A DNA stretch of 8,396 nt, from assembly GCA_012839665.1 (NCBI GenBank), contig DUMX01000352.1, positions 1 through 8,396 of the forward strand. Reading direction: 5' to 3'. Under the pieces are notes generated by a model. That model made no database searches. It had not been told where the DNA came from and saw only the letters and a program-made list of their open reading frames with translations. The translations under genes and the position numbers were made by a program. How positions within the stretch are numbered: position 1 is the first letter of the stretch; each line of letters starts with the position of its first letter. The DNA is from Gelria sp. Its GTDB lineage: Bacteria > Bacillota > Syntrophomonadia > Syntrophomonadales > Syntrophomonadaceae. Of this stretch, positions 5,628 through 8,396 are shown in pieces.

Positions 5628-6392
5628 ATGCCATTTGCCCTGGAAGGATTTCTATTAGTAATGAGCAGGCTTTCAGGTTTATTCCTGAGTGCCCCTATTT
5701 TAAGCAGTCGCATGATACCAGTGCGGGTAAAGGTCCTAACTATTATTGGTTTGGCAGGCCTGATGGCCTATTTTATACCAATTACTTATGCGAGAGAACT
5801 GGATACTCCCGGATTATTTATTGCTGCTCTGGCAGTAGAAATATTCATTGGTTATGTTATTGGCTTTGTTGCTTATATGGTTTTTGCCGCCATACAACTG
5901 GCAGGACAAGTTATGGATATGCAAATGGGATTTGCCATTGTCAATGTGGTTGACCCCCAATCGGGAACGCAAATACCCCTGATGGGTAACCTTACGCAAA
6001 CTATCGCTTTACTGTTGTATTTAGCTATTGACGGTCATCATTATCTTTTTGAGGCGCTTATTCAGAGCTATAAGATTATACCGGTACTGGGCCTAAGCCT
6101 TAATGCCGCTTTTCATACCTTGATTGTTGAGTTAAGTGTATATATGTTTGTTATCGCCGTTAAAATTGCGGCTCCGATTATAATTGCAGTCATGACAGCA
6201 GATATAGCCATGGGTTTTATAGCCCGGACTGTCCCGCAGATGAATGTGTTTATCGTGGGATTACCTTTAAAAATATTGGTTGGTTTAGGTACTTTGTTCG
6301 TAATGATGCCAGTATATATGTGGGTGTTCAAAATTTTGTTTGCCAGGTTCTTTACTTGCCTGGATCAAGTTATTAAATTAATGGGAATGTGA
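5628..6392 (+). CDS. fliR: Flagellar type III export gate protein FliR
   Basis: FliR completes the FliP-FliQ-FliR gate; one copy per export channel is known for the family. The product has 254 residues and is almost wholly membrane-embedded. Conserved features are the N-terminal RLSGLFLSAPILSSRMIPVRVK (split here by family alignment around 14-35), the EIFIGYVIGF segment (71-80), the signature AGQVMDMQMGFAIVNVVDP (92-110) with SGTQIPLMGNL, and FIARTVPQMNVFIVGLPLKI (197-216). An in-frame TAG at 5610 leaves ATG 5628 as the start, with AGGCAGG (5611-5617) about 10 bases upstream. FliR is separate from FlhB here, unlike clostridia that carry a fused FliR-FlhB protein; the two genes meet within a few bases (GTGA overlap or 2-base gap), so translation is likely coupled. 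Confidence 0.95.
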   Translation: MPFALEGFLLVMSRLSGLFLSAPILSSRMIPVRVKVLTIIGLAGLMAYFIPITYARELDTPGLFIAALAVEIFIGYVIGFVAYMVFAAIQLAGQVMDMQMGFAIVNVVDPQSGTQIPLMGNLTQTIALLLYLAIDGHHYLFEALIQSYKIIPVLGLSLNAAFHTLIVELSVYMFVIAVKIAAPIIIAVMTADIAMGFIARTVPQMNVFIVGLPLKILVGLGTLFVMMPVYMWVFKILFARFFTCLDQVIKLMGM

Positions 6393-6394
6393 AT

Positions 6395-7510
6395 ATGCCA
6401 GAAGATTTAGAGAAGCGCTACCTGTTTAATCTCCAGCTTTTTGCCGAGGAAGGAGATACCGGGGAGAAAACCGAAAAGGCTACACCAAGGCGCCGGGAGG
6501 AAGCCCGTAAAAAAGGTCAGGTTTTTAAAAGTACAGACCTGAATGCAGCCGTTATTCTCCTGGTGGGGACCGTAACCCTTTATGTAAGTCTGACTTATAT
6601 GATAACCAATCTGGAAGGTTTTACATCAGTATATATATTGGACCGAACCCTTACGGATTTTACCAATGAATATATTTACGCCATGTATATTGAAGCTTTA
6701 ATGCTGATGGGGAAAATCTTAATGCCGGTATTTTTAGCCACTTTTATAGCGGCTCTTATTATAAGCTACTTGCAGGTAGGGTTTATCTTTAGTGGCGAGG
6801 TGCTTACCCCCAAGTTAGAGCGGATTAACCCGGTTGAAGGTTTTAAACGGGTGTTTTCCAAACGAGCCCTGGTAGAGCTGGTCAAGGCCTTGTTAAAGGT
6901 TATTATAACCGGGTTTATTGTTTATTCAGTTTTTAAAAAGTATTTTTATATATTTCCCCGCTTTGTTGATATGGAACTAGCTTATACTATTAAAGTTTTA
7001 AGTGTCATTATTTTTGAGATGGCCCTGAAAGTAGGGGTAGTTTTTTTAGTTATAGGGATATTAGACTACATTTATCAGTGGTGGGAATATGAAAAATCCC
7101 TGAAAATGTCAAAATATGATGTTAAACAAGAATATAAACAAACCGAGGGAGACCCCCTGGTGAAATCCCGGCAGCGCCAAATTCAAAGGGAGTTTGCTAT
7201 GCGCAGGATGATGGCAGAAGTGCCGGAGGCTGATGTAGTCATAACTAATCCTACCCATTTTGCGGTGGCATTAAGATATAAGTATAAAGAGATGGAGGCT
7301 CCGGTAGTTGTTGCCCGGGGACAGGACTTTATAGCTCTTAAAATAAGAGAAATTGCCCAGGCCCACGGGGTAGTGGTAGTAGAAAATCCATTGCTGGCTC
7401 GAACTTTGTACTATAGTACTGAAATTGGGGATTTGATTCCGGAAGAATTATATCAGGCAGTGGCTGAAGTGCTTGCCTTTGTTTATAAGCAAAAAAAGAG
7501 GGTTATTTAA
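6395..7510 (+). CDS. flhB: Flagellar export substrate-specificity switch protein FlhB
   Basis: FlhB sits beside the export gate and switches secretion from rod/hook to filament substrates. From ATG 6395 it has 371 residues. After an N-terminal extension (PEDLEKRYLFNLQLFAEEG) comes the conserved GEKTEKATPRRREEARKKG box (about 23-41), then four membrane segments (about 50-70, 100-130, 160-185, 198-225) and the soluble domain. The self-cleavage site NPTH is intact (N285-P286-T287-H288), followed by FAVALRY, and APVVVARGQDFIALKIREIA and ENPLLARTLY further on. The protein should therefore be switch-competent. An alternative GTG at 6389 overlaps the fliR stop as GTGA and adds two residues. ATG 6395 is better spaced (8 bases) from GGGA (6383-6386). 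Confidence 0.95.
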   Translation: MPEDLEKRYLFNLQLFAEEGDTGEKTEKATPRRREEARKKGQVFKSTDLNAAVILLVGTVTLYVSLTYMITNLEGFTSVYILDRTLTDFTNEYIYAMYIEALMLMGKILMPVFLATFIAALIISYLQVGFIFSGEVLTPKLERINPVEGFKRVFSKRALVELVKALLKVIITGFIVYSVFKKYFYIFPRFVDMELAYTIKVLSVIIFEMALKVGVVFLVIGILDYIYQWWEYEKSLKMSKYDVKQEYKQTEGDPLVKSRQRQIQREFAMRRMMAEVPEADVVITNPTHFAVALRYKYKEMEAPVVVARGQDFIALKIREIAQAHGVVVVENPLLARTLYYSTEIGDLIPEELYQAVAEVLAFVYKQKKRVI

Positions 7511-7513
7511 AGC

Positions 7514-7519
7514 AGGAGG
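7514..7519 (+). promoter_or_regulatory. Ribosome binding site of flhA
   Basis: AGGAGG in the 16-base gap after flhB, 7 bases before the ATG at 7527. It fixes the flhA start. Confidence 0.65.
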
Positions 7520-7526
7520 ATAGTCA

Positions 7527-8396
7527 ATGGACGAAAGGGTCGGACTGCTAAACAGGTTTATTAAAAGTAGCGACATATTAATAACTCTGCTCGTGGTATG
7601 TATTGTCATGATGATGATAATACCAATGAAACCGGCTTTGCTAGATATTTTGCTAACTTTTAATATCAGTTTTGCTTTAGTTATTTTGATGGTATCTATG
7701 TTTAATACTGACCCGTTGGAGTTTTCAGTTTTTCCTTCACTACTGCTGGTTATGACTCTTTTCCGGCTTTCTCTTAATATTTCTTCCACCCGCTTAATTT
7801 TACTACATGCCTGGGCTGGTCGGGTTATAGAATCTTTTGGCTCCTTCGTAGTAGGAGGAAACATAGTAGTCGGCCTAGTTATATTTTTAATTATAGTAAT
7901 AATTCAGTTTATAGTTATTACGAAAGGAGCAGAAAGGGTTTCTGAAGTGGCGGCACGCTTTACTCTGGATGCCATGCCGGGTAAGCAGATGGCTATAGAT
8001 GCTGACCTGAATGCGGGCTTAATAAGTGAACAGGACGCTCGGGATAGGAGAGAAAAAATTCAGCGCGAAGCTGATTTTTATGGAGCTATGGATGGTGCCA
8101 GTAAGTTTGTCAAGGGTGATGCTATTGCTGGTATTATAATAATAATTATTAATATTGTCGGTGGTTTTATTATTGGTATGGCTCAAAAAGGCATGTCTGC
8201 ATCGGGGGCCATGCAGACATATACTCTTCTCACCGTTGGTGATGGACTGGTTACCCAGATTCCGGCTCTGCTTATATCTACAGCTACTGGTATAGTAGTT
8301 ACCCGGAGTGCTGCCAAGGCTAGTTTGGGGATTGAGCTTACCTCGCAGTTACTAAATTACCCCAGGGCTTTAGGTTTGGCCGCTTTAATTTTATTA
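7527..8396 (+). CDS. flhA: Flagellar export gate protein FlhA, N-terminal part (3' end outside window)
   Basis: FlhA forms the nonameric ring that docks export substrates and uses the proton motive force. The frame is open from ATG 7527 to the last base, giving 290 codons of a protein usually near 680-700 residues; the large cytoplasmic domain is missing only because the window ends. Visible are several membrane segments (about 17-34, 38-60, 107-131, 199-218, 235-258), the conserved LFRLSLNISSTRLIL (78-92), and the FHIPEP-family region VITKGAERVSEVAARFTLDA with MPGKQMAIDADLNAGLI (129-166). RREKIQREADFYGAMDGASK (174-193) continues into FVKGDAIAG (194-202), whose Asp198 probably matches the essential Asp208 of Salmonella FlhA. 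A perfect 10-bp inverted repeat lies inside the gene at 8193-8220. A stretch open on the opposite strand across the flhB/flhA junction is a shadow. Confidence 0.95.
   Translation, partial: MDERVGLLNRFIKSSDILITLLVVCIVMMMIIPMKPALLDILLTFNISFALVILMVSMFNTDPLEFSVFPSLLLVMTLFRLSLNISSTRLILLHAWAGRVIESFGSFVVGGNIVVGLVIFLIIVIIQFIVITKGAERVSEVAARFTLDAMPGKQMAIDADLNAGLISEQDARDRREKIQREADFYGAMDGASKFVKGDAIAGIIIIIINIVGGFIIGMAQKGMSASGAMQTYTLLTVGDGLVTQIPALLISTATGIVVTRSAAKASLGIELTSQLLNYPRALGLAALILL
8193..8220 (+). repeat. Perfect 10-bp inverted repeat inside flhA
   Basis: ATGTCTGCAT (8193-8202) and ATGCAGACAT (8211-8220) are exact reverse complements around the 8-base spacer CGGGGGCC. They encode residues 223-232 of FlhA (MSASGAMQTY). 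The mRNA could form a stable hairpin here. Confidence 0.7.

Noticed and set aside
7448..7864. Opposite-strand open frame of 138 codons across the flhB/flhA junction
   Set aside because: Both genes underneath are strongly conserved. The predicted protein is rich in Ile, Ser and Thr, typical of a shadow of membrane-protein codons.

Overview
This window is an internal piece of one long flagellar/chemotaxis operon, with every gene on the + strand. It is very probably from a low-to-moderate-GC Gram-positive anaerobe of the Clostridia (Bacillota). Three things point there: a FliY with CheC-type phosphatase motifs instead of a simple FliN, a CheY with the Bacillota-type CSAMGQQ segment, and a gene order that matches my recollection of the Bacillus subtilis fla/che operon (flgE-swrD/flbD-fliL-fliM-fliY-cheY-fliO/fliZ-fliP-fliQ-fliR-flhB-flhA). 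A Syntrophomonas-like or Peptococcaceae-like host is a guess from overall style and cannot be fixed without a search.

Layout. Bases 3-362 are the C-terminal end of the hook protein FlgE. A GC-rich hairpin (378-398) separates it from flbD/swrD (427-621). fliL (640-1122) follows, and then comes the only sizeable non-coding gap, 1123-1362. The first part of that gap (1128-1237) is a compact 110-bp element with perfect 9-bp terminal inverted repeats. Each end carries its own hairpin, and the two stems differ by compensatory changes. The rest (1238-1362) is AT-rich and may hold a weak promoter. The switch genes fliM (1363-2355) and fliY (2348-3526) overlap, and cheY (3545-3907) follows. The export-gate genes fliO (3931-4539), fliP (4523-5317), fliQ (5334-5606), fliR (5628-6392), flhB (6395-7510) and flhA (7527 to the window edge, 290 codons present) are tightly packed, with two overlapping or coupled junctions.

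How the genes work together. FliO, FliP, FliQ, FliR, FlhB and FlhA build the membrane gate of the flagellar type III export machine, which secretes hook subunits such as FlgE. FlhB carries the NPTH self-cleavage site used for switching substrates. FliM and FliY form the switch/C-ring and bind phospho-CheY, and FliY should also dephosphorylate it. FliL and FlbD/SwrD act on the stator and motor torque. No motA or motB gene lies between flbD and fliL.

I do not see a previously undescribed system. The genes are ordinary flagellar genes, apparently intact. The items most worth a second look are the 110-bp two-hairpin element inside the operon, a perfect 10-bp inverted repeat inside flhA, and a G8 homopolymer inside fliY.
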